A stretch of DNA of 64,000 bases from Botryococcus braunii (GCA_002005505.1 KV908599.1:85576-149575); one strand, 5' to 3'; shown: positions 32,706 to 45,300, counted from the stretch's first letter. A program made the numbers and translations. The notes: generated from the letters alone by a model not told the origin.

Positions 32706-32905
32706 CAGTGAAATTTTTAGTGGCAGAATTATGCCATTTTGGAAGAATTAAATAATTCCGAGCGGTTGGCTGGCAGAATAATCCCATTTTGCACCCTCCG
32801 ACTCTGCCATTTCAGGCAGCGAAAAAGAAATGCGGAGAGGCTGATTCTGCCACCGAGTGGCAGAGGGAAAAGAATTCAAGATAGGGATTTCTGCCACGGT
32901 GGCAT

Positions 32906-34111
32906 TTGAAAATGTATTTCTCAAGGGACGATTCTGCCACCCCTGTATTCCGGACGAGGGTCATGATCTCTCAGAGCCCTCTCACTGAGAGGCTCTCAGA
33001 GTGGGCTGCTAGTAGGCTGCCAACAGGGCGGTCCGCATTAAGGCCAGCGGCTACGGAAGACGGTAGGCCGGGGAGCGCAACCGCCCGAAGCCCGACTACC
33101 GAATCGCCATTCGGGAGTCCCTGCCACGGAGTCCCGAATGAGTCACCACCGCTGGTTCTGTTGACTGGCGAACTCGGTTGCCAAAGACGGACGGACCTTC
33201 TCACTTTGTTTTCTGAACATTTTATAAACAAATTTATCAGATCGCATTATGACGTGAAGAATGGTGAAGGGCCGATTGATGAGGCGTTTCGTAACCTAAT
33301 AAAGATTCAAGCGTCTCCGTCAAAGTTGAGCCCTTTGGCTTTTAATGGGCCAGGGGGTTGGCTCACATACACATCAGATGCCCATCGTTCATACCATAAT
33401 CTTGCATCTGGAGGGAAGAGTATCACCAAGGAGTCATGGCAAGGGTGCCTTGATGAAATTCTCATGAAGGTTTGTGATATTGGAAGGACATTGGCTGAGC
33501 AATTATACGAGCGTTTCCCGCATACGGATTTGTTGGATGCACTTAGTGTCTTGCAAGCGTCCTATTGGGAGAAGCCACAACTTGTGGATCTTGAGGATTC
33601 TGTTGAGGTCCTAGTTGTGTTTTATGGTACAGAGAAGTTGCAGATAGTGGGCTCTTCTAACAACATCACTGTTTCCCCTATCATAAATGGGGATTTGCTT
33701 CGCACACAGACCAAGCGGTTCAAGGAGATCATGCGTGAGAGAGTGCCATCAATCCGTGCAGCAATCACAAAACGCAGAGCTGAGGATCAGGCTAGAAAGG
33801 ATGAGGCCAGAAAGGCTCGCTCCCATGTTGAGGACGAAAGCTCCTTAGATGATGGAGTTGAGGAAGAGGTTGAGGTGGAGGAAGAGGTTGAGGTCAAGAG
33901 TTTGACGCAATACGTCTGGGCCTACCTTTCTAAGGCAGGAGAAGGGCGTGATATTTCAGAATTTGTCAAACTAGCGGGGATCATGTTGATCATTTCAGTG
34001 AGTTCTGTGCAAGACGAGCGCCTGTTCTCTTGTATGAATTTCTTGAAGAACGATCGCCGGAATCATTTGGGTGAAAACCACTTGAACGACTGTGTGAGGC
34101 TATTCATATGA
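32906..34111 (+). CDS. hAT transposase-like protein (401 aa), second copy
   Basis: Differs from the copy at 15199-16404 by about three residues (Thr for Ala near residue 40, Leu for Phe near 98, Val for Lys near 227). The C-terminal dimerisation region (SVSSVQDERLFS and the HLGENHLNDCVRLFI end) is unchanged. Both frames are open, so either the copies are young or one arose from the other. As in copy 1, no BED finger is visible. Confidence 0.85.
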   Translation: MKMYFSRDDSATPVFRTRVMISQSPLTERLSEWAASRLPTGRSALRPAATEDGRPGSATARSPTTESPFGSPCHGVPNESPPLVLLTGELGCQRRTDLLTLFSEHFINKFIRSHYDVKNGEGPIDEAFRNLIKIQASPSKLSPLAFNGPGGWLTYTSDAHRSYHNLASGGKSITKESWQGCLDEILMKVCDIGRTLAEQLYERFPHTDLLDALSVLQASYWEKPQLVDLEDSVEVLVVFYGTEKLQIVGSSNNITVSPIINGDLLRTQTKRFKEIMRERVPSIRAAITKRRAEDQARKDEARKARSHVEDESSLDDGVEEEVEVEEEVEVKSLTQYVWAYLSKAGEGRDISEFVKLAGIMLIISVSSVQDERLFSCMNFLKNDRRNHLGENHLNDCVRLFI

Positions 34112-34769
34112 TGCATGTCAGCGTATGACATGAAAACTATTCATATCATGCATGTCAGCGTATGACATGAAAACTTTTCCTTATGAAAAAGCTCTTGACT
34201 ACTTCTTGAATGCGAAAGAACGCAGAGGTGTCACTGCTGGGCATTCGGCAATGAAAAGGTCTCATAATGCCGTCTTTGTTGATGAGAGTGTGATGGATGC
34301 CATATTTTGATAGGATGAATGAAAGAACCAACGGTTTAGTTCAGGCCTTCCATAGTTCTAGTCTGCACCTTACTTGGATATCCGCATTGAATGTAGCAAG
34401 TTTGTCACACCGGTGCTAGTATTGAATATCCGATTGGTTCCAGCATGGCTTTGTAATGTTAATGAATGGCAAAAAGTATCCTGCAAAGGAGAGATCCCTC
34501 GTGTTGCTATTTACTGATGAACTTGAATTCTTTGTTGTGTGTTGTTGGAAACGCTTTATGTACATGCTCAAGTTGCATTAAAAACAGCAAGAAGGGCTGC
34601 GAGTGAATCGTGCATGTGCAAATAATGCAGTGGAGAGGTTGGGTGTTGGAATTGATAGTCTTTCAAGACATCAAAACAGAAGTCTTATTCAATGACTCTA
34701 AACAAGACAAGGGTATGCGGTAGAGCTGGTACAGGAGCGGCGACTTTTGTGATCAGACTCTAGAGATAG

Positions 34770-34930
34770 GGTCTGCTAGAGCAGAGGCGAGTTTCGTGAT
34801 CAAACTCCAGCAGAGATAGGGGTCTGCTACATAAGAGGCGAGTATCGTGATCAAACTCGAGCAGAGGTAGGGGTCTGCTACAAAAGAGGCGAGTTTCGTG
34901 ATCGAACTCCAGCAGAGGTACAAAAGCGAC
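34770..34930 (-). repeat. Subterminal tandem repeat of hAT copy 2
   Basis: The same roughly 51-bp unit as in copy 1 at 14395-14550, on the opposite strand, with single-base differences between units. Confidence 0.7.
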
Positions 34931-35103
34931 GAGTTCTGTGGTAAGTTGGCGAAACTCTTGATTTGATGCTAATTCTGCCACCGTGGCGGGGGGAAATTAA
35001 ATTATTCCTGCCGTGTCTGCCACCCTGTGGCAGACGAAAACTAAATTACTGAGCCAAATTATGCCAAGTGGCATAACTCCAAGATTCCTTAAAAATTTCA
35101 CTG

Positions 35104-36840
35104 GTCGACACGGAGTCTCAATCCTAAAAGCGAGTGTCTACCACTCGATCTCACTCGACTCGAACCGTAAACCAGACATCGACGCGCAGACTCTAATTAC
35201 CGTGTGAAAACCAGACCTGACGCGTTTTTATGTCAGTGAGGCTGCAGAGCCTTCCTGAGCTTCCCTGAACCAGGGAAGACCACTCAAGACACACAGCATA
35301 CTCCAGACCTATTTTAAAATTATATCTAATGCGATGAAATGCCTAAAGATCACTGAACATGGGTATTTAAGGATAGACGAGCAAAAGGCGCAAGAGACGC
35401 AACGATGTGGGCAAACATTGAACCATCCAGAGCTCATTCCAGTTTCAACCGAAACTTAACTAACTTGGCCTAATATTGCATACTAATAAGAAGTACATTA
35501 GAGAGAATTCCCAGCCCTTCTCTATGGGCTGCATTTCCTCAACTACCCTTTATAAAGGTTCATTATCCTTGGCAGATGTTTGTCCGACTCCAGGGAGTAC
35601 ACAGCCACTGAACATCAGTGACCCACTCCATCATATCTCTGCTCATCAGAAAGATTATTTAATGTCAAAGAAAGATATATGTCAGGTAGCATTGAAGGAC
35701 TCAGCCAATCATCAATCAGGACCCTCTTCATGCAATCTACATTTCACAAATCAAACACTAAGCTCCTACCAAAGAGCTAATATTATCAGTATTTTTTTTT
35801 GGTCATCATTACCAGAAACCAAAGTACATGACAGGAGGAACCAAATATGGATTTCCTCCCTATGTTCCATAGTTTTCCCCAAGTTTTAGGAACCCTCCTC
35901 AACTCATGTAAGGTAAAACCAGGCCCTCTTGGAGATCCACTATCATGTCCAACAGCAATTATTAACAACCTTGGCCAAACACTAATACTTATTGATGATA
36001 ATCCTTTGGTATTTGTACCAACATTGGCTTAAACTCACACTCATGCAAGAACCAACATATATATATTGAAGTGTAAACTTCTACAAGAGCCACAAGTGTG
36101 AAGCGAAGAATGTCAACCCAAGGTCTTCTTTTGGGTAATTTAGGCTCCAAGATCTTGGTCTAGACCTGCCTCAAGCACAAGGTCAAAGACAAGGCCATCT
36201 TTGTGTGTACATTCTCATTGAGCATTGTCATTTACTATTGCAAGTAGCTCATGCTCTTGTATATCACACAACACATTCTCCCAGTCTGAAGACACCTTGA
36301 ATAGACCTTCACTTGAGCTAGAATTAATCTACACATTAAGGGACAGAGCATATCTGCCTCACTTGGCCTTCATCAAATGTGGATAACATATTCCCATCAT
36401 TGCAAAGACTACCTAAGTCAGAACCGCTAATCAAATTGCTCAATTATAGCAAATCTTAAACTAATTGCCCAAAGGTAAGACAACCATTGTCACTTATCGG
36501 GAAGGATGCGGAAACGGATACGTGGTAAGCGGCTTCAAAGATGCATTACAGAATCTCAAATATCAGCCACTACCTTTTCGATGCCAATGAGACTGTAAAT
36601 AATGGTTGAAATTTCATTCATGCTTCGTATGCAAGAATGAGGAACACGGCGTGGCTGCCGATGGCGAAGCGATGGAGAGAGGCACTCTGCCTCATTATCC
36701 ACCATAATTTTGCGAGATGGGAATACTTTGCCCTTTAGTAGCTTGCCAATTCGACGAGTTAAAAGGAGGCCTGAACCTCCGATGTTGATGACGACGTGCT
36801 CCAGCCGAAGACCGCCCAAGGCGGTGGGCCCATAACCATT
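35104..36840. other. Diverged repeat and unassigned sequence
   Basis: 35104-35300 is a diverged reverse complement of 23224-23480 (shared elements are the chain of GACTCGAACC/GGTTCGACTC boxes and a TTCCCTGAACCAGGGAAG-like palindrome). Weaker similarity may extend to about 35450. From there to 36840 I see no recognised gene. A 106-aa minus frame at 36556-36876 has no match that I know. Confidence 0.45.
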
Positions 36841-36913
36841 GTGGGTTCTGCAACCCAAAGCCGATGGTGTTACCATTCACAGATGATGGATGTCGAATGA
36901 CATGATCACAATC

Positions 36914-37930
36914 ACCGATTTAATGAGCATGCGGAAAGTTCTCAACATAGTTACGAACGCATGCCGAACATAAGGATGCGCAGGTGAGACACATAACAAG
37001 CTTGCTTGATAAGCAAGCTTGCTTGGAGAATACTCCATTGAATGTCTGACCTGCTGCCCCGATCACGAAGCCATAAACCAGACTTGTTGACCAATCTAAT
37101 ATACGCGTTAACGTCCACTTTTGGATAAAGGTTCGATTCTAGGCCAATCATCCAAGTCAATCGATTGAGCTCAGTCTCCCTTCACAATAGTAATGTGATC
37201 AAAGGAAGACTAATTGCCACCGACAGAGACCACTCTTATCAAGAGATTGCTTGATCAGATTTCTTAAGTACCAACCAAATCCCATGAAAGCAATTGGAAT
37301 CTCCATCTACTAGCCGCAAGTATCTATAAGCCACACACAGCTACTAGCCACATTTAACTAACGACAACAAAGGACATAAAGCTAAGGATCTGATTAGCAT
37401 GAACCTGTACAAATAACAAGTACCACGTGATCTGTAGTTCGACTAGAGTCATAGGAATAAACAGCTTGCACCTAAGCAACTGGTCCCCTGAGACCTAATC
37501 TCATCATAGGTATAGGAAACATAGTCAATGCCTATTGCATTCGACAAGGCAATACACAAGTCATTACATCCAAGTATGACTTTAACTTAATAACAGTCAA
37601 TTGCTCACTGTATGCGCGTGCAAATGCATATGCATGCTTAATACGATTGTAAAAACCGTATACCGAGAACATGAAGTATCAACCTATGGAGTATCATCGA
37701 GTTTATGATTAACAACCATATCCAATAGTGTCCCATAGCACCTTATTGACATCTTCTTTGGAATAATTATGGTTGTGTGATTACACAACACAATTAACGT
37801 ATTTTAAGATTAAGAGTTGTAGTAAGTGTGCCAACACAATATGAACCAGTTCACCCATGAAATCGCAATGATAATCCATATCATGATCATTCATAGATTA
37901 TCTGTAGGTGAATCATGGTTCATATCCAAC
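36914..37930 (-). repeat. Family R LTR-like repeat, copy 2 (1017 bp)
   Basis: Same ends as copy 1. It is preceded by the 68-bp D5-proximal segment (36847-36913). It is paired with copy 3 around a 483-bp spacer. Confidence 0.75.
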
Positions 37931-38413
37931 ATTTTTTTTCTTTTTTTTTTTCAGCTCCGATCAATTAATTAGAAGTTTCCTGAAGCTATACTTTGCATTT
38001 ATTGTCAATTTATTGCCTCTCGTAATAGTATTACGCTATGCGCACCCATAATTGGGGAGACGCTCGTTTGGCTCGCTAGGACTATAAATAAGGGTGCCTC
38101 CTCAGTTTCAAATCAGTTTTTGCTTCAGGAGAGGATCTGGCTTGCACCACTGGCAGCTCCGCACAGGGCTTGTGCGTCATTGAAAGTCCCATCTTTGTAA
38201 TCCGATCTGATCAATCAACCCAAATTATTGAGGCTTGCCTATGACCCCTTGTCTGTAGTACCCCTTGGTGCCTTTGGCATTGAGGATAACTTCTGATCCC
38301 TTCCGAGGTGATCTGGCGATCCGACCCTTATCCAAATTTGCACCCCCTAAACAAAAATTTTATCCGCAGCAGATACGCCGGGCAACGCTCCACCCGTGTT
38401 AACATTACAGCTT
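37931..38413. other. Spacer between two family R copies
   Basis: A 483-bp unique segment that starts with T-runs and holds no gene. Two 1-kb direct repeats around a short non-coding core resemble a LARD or TRIM-type non-autonomous LTR element, though a TSD was not found. Confidence 0.5.
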
Positions 38414-39430
38414 ACCGATTTAATGAGCATGCGGAAAGTTCTCAACATAGTTACGAACGCATGCCGAACATAAGGATGCGCAGGTGAGACACATAACAAG
38501 CTTGCTTGATAAGCAAGCTTGCTTGGAGAATACTCCATTGAATGTCTGACCTGCTGCCCCGATCACGAAGCCATAAACCAGACTTGTTGACCAATCTAAT
38601 GTACGCGTTAACGTCCACTTTTGGATAAAGGTTCGATTCTAGGCCAATCATCCAAGTCAATCGATTGAGCTCAGTCTCCCTTCACAATAGTAATGTGATC
38701 AAAGGAAGACTAATTGCCACCGACAGAGACCACTCTTATCAAGAGATTGCTTGATCAGATTTCTTAAGTACCAACCAAATCCCATGAAAGCAATTGCAAT
38801 CTCCATCTACTAGCTGCAAGTATCTATAAGCCACACACAGCTACTAGCCACATTTAACTAACGACAACAAAGGACATAAAGCTAAGGATCTGATTAGCAT
38901 GAACCTGTACAAATAACAAGTACCACGTGATCTGTAGTTCGACTAGAGTCATAGGAATAAACAGCTTGCACCTAAGCAACTGGTCCCCTGAGACCTAATC
39001 TCATCATAGGTATAGGAAACATAGTCAATGCCTATTGCATTCGACAAGGCAATACACAAGTCATTACATCCAAGTATGACTTCAACTTAATAACAGTCAA
39101 TTGCTCACTGTATGCGCGTGCAAATGCATATGCATGCTTAATACGATTGTAAAAACCGTATACCGAGAACATGAAGTATCAACCTATGAAGTATCATCGA
39201 GTTTATGATTAACAACCATATCCAATAGTGTCCCATAGCACCTTATTGACATCTTCTTTGGAATAATTATGGTTGTGTGATTACACAACACAATTAACGT
39301 ATTTTAAGATTAAGAGTTGTAGTAAGTGTGCCAACACAATATGAACCAGTTCACCCATGAAATCGCAATGATAATCCATATCATGATCATTCATAGATTA
39401 TCTGTAGGTGAATCATGGTTCATATCCAAC
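38414..39430 (-). repeat. Family R LTR-like repeat, copy 3 (1017 bp)
   Basis: Nearly identical to copy 2. It ends exactly where gypsy-1 gag coding begins (39431), so its right end coincides with the inferred inversion breakpoint or with an insertion into gag. Confidence 0.75.
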
Positions 39431-39931
39431 ACCAGCATAGAGTCGTCTGTCCAAGCTCTTAACGCTGATATTGGGTCTTTGGGAACCCAAGTTGGCAGCC
39501 TGGACGGCAAGATGGACGCGATTATGCGTTTGCTGCAAGGATCGGGGGGTGGGGGGGGGGGGGTGGGGGGGACAAGGTGCGTCTCCCTCGCCTATGCCTT
39601 TCGTTGCTCCTAAAACGAGGCCTCCAGCGCCTATTTTTAATGGAAGCAAGGATGGGACTAAGATAACAACTTAGTTCGAGCAGTTTGCGGCATACGCGGC
39701 GTTGTTGCAGCTCACTCCTGACACGCTTGTAGATCACGCATCCTTGTGTCTTTCTGGGAAAGCAGCTGAACAATGGGCTTTGATTAAAAAGTCTTTGGCT
39801 TTGCATGGCAAGGATGTGAAAGACTTTGATTTGTTCAAAGCTGAATTGTTGGCCAACTTTGTCGATATGTCAGTGGAAGACACCGTGCGATATCGTTTGG
39901 CGCAACTTAAACAATCTGGAACAGTGGCTCA
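39431..39931 (+). pseudogene. gypsy-1 gag, N-terminal part
   Basis: Coding sequence with a coiled-coil-like start (SSVQALNADIGSLGTQVGSL) and then the retrotransposon gag domain (DHASLCLSGKAAEQWALIKK ... FDLFKAELLANFVDMSVED ... YRLAQLKQSGTVAH). A G-run at 39540-39570 shifts the frame. The gag domain stops after GTVAH and continues at about 41783 (YNAFRAITVEAV). Confidence 0.75.
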
Positions 39932-41232
39932 TGAGGCACGTTTGGATGACGTGCAGCCGCTAAGGCTGGCCATTGCTCGTCTTATCAGAGTAAGGAGAGT
40001 GCCCACAGCATCAGGCATATTGTGGAGAGCTGATTTGAAGAATGATGTACGGTACAAGTCCTATCCTATTATGTTCAATGACATGCAAGGCAAAGTCATT
40101 TCTGCCATGCACAGAGGTCCTAAGCCTGCAGCTGATGCACGTGCATGTGCACCTCCACCTGATCATGTTTGGTTTGTGCCATACAGTAACTTGTCTGGTG
40201 GTTTGTAAAGTTGTTTGGGATGTAGCTTTGAACTGAGCATCTTTCAACCCGCACGGAACATTGGTAATGACACCAGCGCTGTTGAAGTATGAAGACTGGC
40301 TTGCAATTTATCGTTTCAGCTCTTGCTTTCAAACATACCATGCTTGCAGCTGCAGCCTTTTTTGTGCTGCACATGTTGAGAATGGAATGGAAGGCACGCA
40401 GCATTTTGACGGCCACAGTGGCTATTTGTGAACGCTACATGATCAGGGATGAATTTTAAGCTGCACATATATATAGTTTTGTGCTGCCTGACGTTGAGCA
40501 GTTGAGCACAGTTAAACTGTCATGTAAAAGCAAATCTGAGGCACTGAATTGAACAAGTTGATGTTGGGTGCAAAAGTAGCAGGAGTTGTGTACTAGTTGA
40601 TGTGTTATGGAAAGTGTGGAAGTTTATATAGTAGAAGTATATACAGAGCCTGTTAAATGACAATTCTTGTTCCAAGCGCTCGGGTCAATGGTATTGGGAG
40701 TCGAGAAGTGATAAGTGTAGCAAAGCTGCCTGTAGCTATCCCCTTGCAGGTGCAGCCTCTCGTGTGCAGCTTTTTCTGTGCCCTCGAGCCCAGATTTTGC
40801 AACCCCAAGGGCTGATTTGGCATCCCAAGGTTGATTGCGGAGCCTCGCAGGATCAATTTTAGGCCCATTCAAGGGTCCTTCGCGAGCTCATGACCTGATG
40901 TTTGTCGCCCTTTGCAAGGGCAAATACGTACTTCTGGGATTTTAGGCACCTATCCTCCAGAGTCTGAGGCTTTCTAAAACTACTTCAGTGTCTGGGGCTG
41001 CCCCAAGATTATAACTAAAAACAGTGTGAAGTAGACGCTGTGGCAAAAATATTGTGCTAATATAGTTGTAAGAATATTGAATCTCTCAACAAGATGTTCC
41101 TGCCTCTCCCCCACCCCCCCCCCTCTCTCTCTGGTTCTGTCTGTGTGGCTGTCTGCGTACGTGCACATGTGTGGCTGTGCCTGTGTGTGTGTGTGTGTGG
41201 CTGTGCCTGTGTGTGTGTGTGTGTGTAGGTGT

Positions 41233-41327
<95 letters not shown>

Positions 41328-41782
41328 TGGGCGTGTGTGGTTGTGGCTGCAGATTAAACTTTTGATGGCTCAAATTTGCTGCCATGGCAGAGAGGGGTTG
41401 TGAGAGGCCTCTGGCACCCTAGGGGAAGGTTATATATATTGGAATTTTAGTGGTCTTTGCAGACATGGGGATGGGAAACAGGTTGGACATGCATTTTGCA
41501 TGATGTCCAGATGGCTGTGACCCTTGGACAGCTGTCATGAGGTGACATTCATCCTTGCAATGGTACTTTCTTGGTCTGGGATTCTTTTGGGAACAATGTG
41601 GGATTGATGTGGGAACGTGGGATCGAGGTGGGATCGATGTGGGATTGGTGGGATTGCGACTACAAAATCCCACCGAACGAGGGATCGATGTGGGACTCTG
41701 GTGTGATCAATGTGGGATTGCCGTGGGATCAATCTGGGACCGTGGGATCAATGTGGGATTATTTCGTTCTCCCAGTGTCAAT
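39932..41782. other. Insertion in gypsy-1 gag, with GT microsatellite and GGGATC-type minisatellite
   Basis: Interrupts gag between GTVAH and YNAFRAIT. No protein is recognised. A GT-rich run lies at 41175-41340. At about 41580-41760 the motif GATCAATGTGGGATTG or GATCGATGTGGGATTG recurs every 12-20 bp about ten times. The exact left edge is uncertain. Confidence 0.6.
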
Positions 41783-42309
41783 ACTATAATGCCTTTAGGG
41801 CAATAACAGTTGAGGCAGTCACATATCCAGTAACTGGGCCTGAAGCTTGTGCAGCTTTTCGGGCTGGCCTAAAACCCGCTCTACTTGAACTCATTATGAA
41901 GGATGCCTCGGTGAGGCGTGAGATGAGCAATGTGGAGGCGGTGGTGAAAGCTGCCAAAGAGGCTGAATCTTTGTTGGCTATGCTTTCAGGTGTCTCCAAG
42001 GGAAAGGAGAAGGTCTATGGGGACCGCGAGGAGGGAGAGTTACCTCGGGACCGTGGGACCAAGCGTCCCGCCCATAACCATCCCAAGGGAGCCACACGCC
42101 ACTTGGGCAAACTTCAGAAGAAGTACGGCCTAAGCCAGGACAGGCGGGAGGCGGCTGGGAAGCTGGCCTCTGGCGTCTGTTTCGAATGCAACAAGCCCGG
42201 CCATTTTGCATTCGAATGCCCTCTCAAGAAGGGTCTTCTGGTTAGAAGACAAGCCCCGGCGCAGGACCTTCTAATGCTTGAAGGTGTGGGCCTTCGCTTG
42301 GCGATGTAG
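41783..42309 (+). pseudogene. gypsy-1 gag, C-terminal part with zinc knuckle
   Basis: Continues the gag domain (AFRAITVEAVTYPVTGPEAC, then a Leu-rich helix) to a basic linker and the CCHC knuckle CFECNKPGHFAFEC. It ends with a stop at 42307. Protease follows in the next frame, which may be the natural gag-pol shift. Confidence 0.75.
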
Positions 42310-45300
42310 GCCCTGCATGTTTGACGTCTATTCATGCATTTGCTTGTCAAGAAGCCGTGTCACAGCTTGTGATGGTGTTTCCTGCCGAGGTGCAGGGGAG
42401 CAAGGCCACGGCGATGCTGGACTCTGGAGCTTCTTGCAATGTGGTCAGTGCAGACTTTGCTAAAGCCCTTCGCTTGGAGATTGTGCCGCCGAAGGGGGAT
42501 TCTTTAAGCATTAAGTAGGCTGACGGGAGAACTGTAAACCACATCGGATGTGCTGTCTTAGACATTGTCATCCAGGGGGTACAGTTTGCTAAGGTGTCGT
42601 GTCTTGTGCTAGACTTTGCCATGGATTGGAATGTGCTGTTGGGGACTCCCTGGTTGAAGACATTCCGTGCAAATCTCATGTTTGAAGAGGACACCGTTAG
42701 GGGGTATACAAGAAAGAACAAGCCGTTTGTTTTGCGTTGCCCGCCTACGGAGGAGAGGCCTTTGAAGGGTTCAGAAGTGGAGGATGTGCCTTGATTGGTT
42801 TTGTCTGCAGTGCAGGCTAGAAGGTTAAGCAGAAAGGGCTGTCAGTCCTTTCTGGCAATTGTAACCGATCTATCTACCGATCCGAATGTCTCCATTCCTT
42901 CTCCTAACTCTCCTGTTGTTGACATACTCAGTGAATTCCAAGGTGTTTTCCCTGAAGATGTCCCGCACCTTCCGCCTGAGAGGCAAGGGGTTAGACACAC
43001 TATACCCTTGAGCGATCCACATGCTCGTCCACCGTCTCGTCCGTTGTACCGGCTTTCACGATTAGAGTATGATGAGGCGTTACGCCAGACAAAGCTATTG
43101 TTGGACAAAGGGTATATACAGCCGTCTACATCACCTTATGGTGCGCCCATTCTTTTTGTGCAAAAGAAGGATGGAAGCCTCCGGATGGTCATCGATTACC
43201 GAGCTTTGAATCGACAGACGGTCAAGAACAGGTATCCGATGCCTCGTATCGATGATACTCTTGATCAACTGCAGGGTTCTACAGTGTTCTCTATTGTTGA
43301 CCTCACGTCTGGCTATCACCAGATCCGGATCACAGATGAAGATATGCCAAAGACAGCTTTCAGGTTACCCGCGGGGTTGTCCGAGTGGCGGGTTTTGCCA
43401 TTTGGGCTGACTAATGCCCCGGCCACGTTTCAAACTGCCATGAATGCTATCTTTGCTCCTTACCTACACAAGTTTGTGCTCGTGTACCTTGATGACATCC
43501 TCATCTACAGCAAGTCCATTGAAGAGCATAGGGAGCATCTCCGCAAAGTCCTTGAACTGTTGCGGCAGCATAAGTTGTATGCTAACCTAAAGAAGTGCTC
43601 TTTCGCCAAGGATGAGCTGGAGTACTTGGGCCATTTAGTCTCAGCAGATGGGATTAAAGTGGACCCACGTAAGGTGGCTTCAGTTGCTAATTGGAGCACA
43701 CCGAAGAATGTTGGCGAGTTGCGGTCTTTCCTGGGGCTGGCAACTTACTTTCGCAAGTTTGTTCGCAATTTTGCAGCACTTGCATCGCCACTGTACAGAC
43801 TCCTAAGCCAAGGTGTGACCTGGGTAGGGAGTGCTGGGTGTGTTCGGGCGTTTACCGAGATTAAACATGCCTTGACACATGCACCTTGCTTAGCGTATCC
43901 TGACTTCTCAAAACCGTTTGAGGTCCATTGCCATGCGTCTTTGGCAGGGTTGGGGGCCGTGTTGTACCAGGAGGGTCGCCCAGTTGCCTACGAGAGTCGT
44001 CGCTTGACTCCCGCTGAGGTTAACTATCCTACTGGGGAGCAAGAACTTCTAGCTGTGGTGCATGCATTGACAGTCTGGAGGTGCTACCTAGAGGGGGCCC
44101 CTGAGTTTCGTGTGGTCACGGACCACAAGGCTATAACTTATTTGGACACTTTGCCTACTTTAAGTAGGCGGCAAACCAGGTGGGCAGAGTTCCTTTCGAG
44201 GTTCAATTTTCGCATGGACTATGCCCCCGGAACGTCCAATGTGGTGGCTGACGCTCTGAGTCGGCATCCGTCCGACTATGAGTCTCCTTGTCCAATCATC
44301 AATGGCGTGGTGATTGGTGGGTGTTCGCACCCGGCGCACCGTTGTCTGCCAACGCTCTCTCTTTGTGCCTTGGTTGGCACTATCCGCTCTGCGGGGGAGG
44401 GGAGTGCTGCGGCCGGGGTTGCTCTGTCTTGGAAGGACAAATTTGTCTAGGGTTATACTCAAGACCCATGGTTCCAAGATAAGCAGAATGTTGAAGGTCT
44501 GCTAGACTTTGACGGCTTCCTTCTGAGGGAGGGGAAGGCCGTGGTTCCGGATGCTTTTGGGCTGCGAGCTCACATCCTCAAGGAACTGCATGATAGCCCG
44601 TATGCTGGCCATCAAGGAGTGAAGAAAACCTTGGCCTTGGTAAGGCGCCATTATTGGTGGCCTACCATGCTTGCTGACATCGAACGTTACGTGCTAACGT
44701 GCCACTTGTGTCAGAAGAACAAGGCTCGGAACACTTTGCCTGCGGGGTTGCTGCAACCTTTACAGTTGCCGCTGAATCCTTGGCATACGGTGACTATGGA
44801 TTTCATTACCCAACTGCCTAGAACAGGCAAGGGTCATGATCCCATTTTCGTCGTAGTGGATAAGCTGACCAAGATGGTGCATCTTATGCCCACAACCACC
44901 AAGGCTACGGCTGAGCAGACGGCTAAGCTGTACGTTGACAATGTGTGGAAGTTGCATGGTGTTCTCCAAGTGGTGGTGTCTGGTAGAGATAAGCTCTTCA
45001 CCAGCCACTTTGCTAGAGCTTTGTGTCAATCCATTGGGACTCGACAAGCCATGTCAACAGCCTACCATCCGCAGACGGATGGGCAGACTGAGCGAGTGAA
45101 TCGAGTGCTCGAGGACATGCTACGCATGTATGTGGCCAAGTCCCAGGACGATTGGGATGAGAAGTTGGTCTGTGCAGAATTCGCGATCAATAACTGCGAT
45201 CACGAGTCCACGGGGTCCTCGCCGTTCTTGCTGAACTACGGGTTTCACCCCCACCTGCCAGTCGCGATTCTCCCCAATAGACGGGTACCTGGTGCGTCTG

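Larger units (their letters stand above)
32706..35103 (+). mobile_element. hAT DNA transposon, copy 2 (2398 bp)
   Basis: Same termini as copy 1 and the same length. The flanks are GTCGACAC at 32698-32705 and 35104-35111, a perfect 8-bp TSD. The two copies lie in opposite orientation 16 kb apart. The host sequence interrupted here is itself a repeat also found near 23.4 kb. Confidence 0.95.

Noticed and set aside
36556..36876. 106-aa minus frame as a viral or host gene
   Set aside because: No family recognised, no neighbours in the same orientation, and its end runs into the duplicated D5-proximal segment.
41077..41403. Cys/Val repeat frame and its His/Thr counterpart
   Set aside because: Translation of a GT microsatellite.
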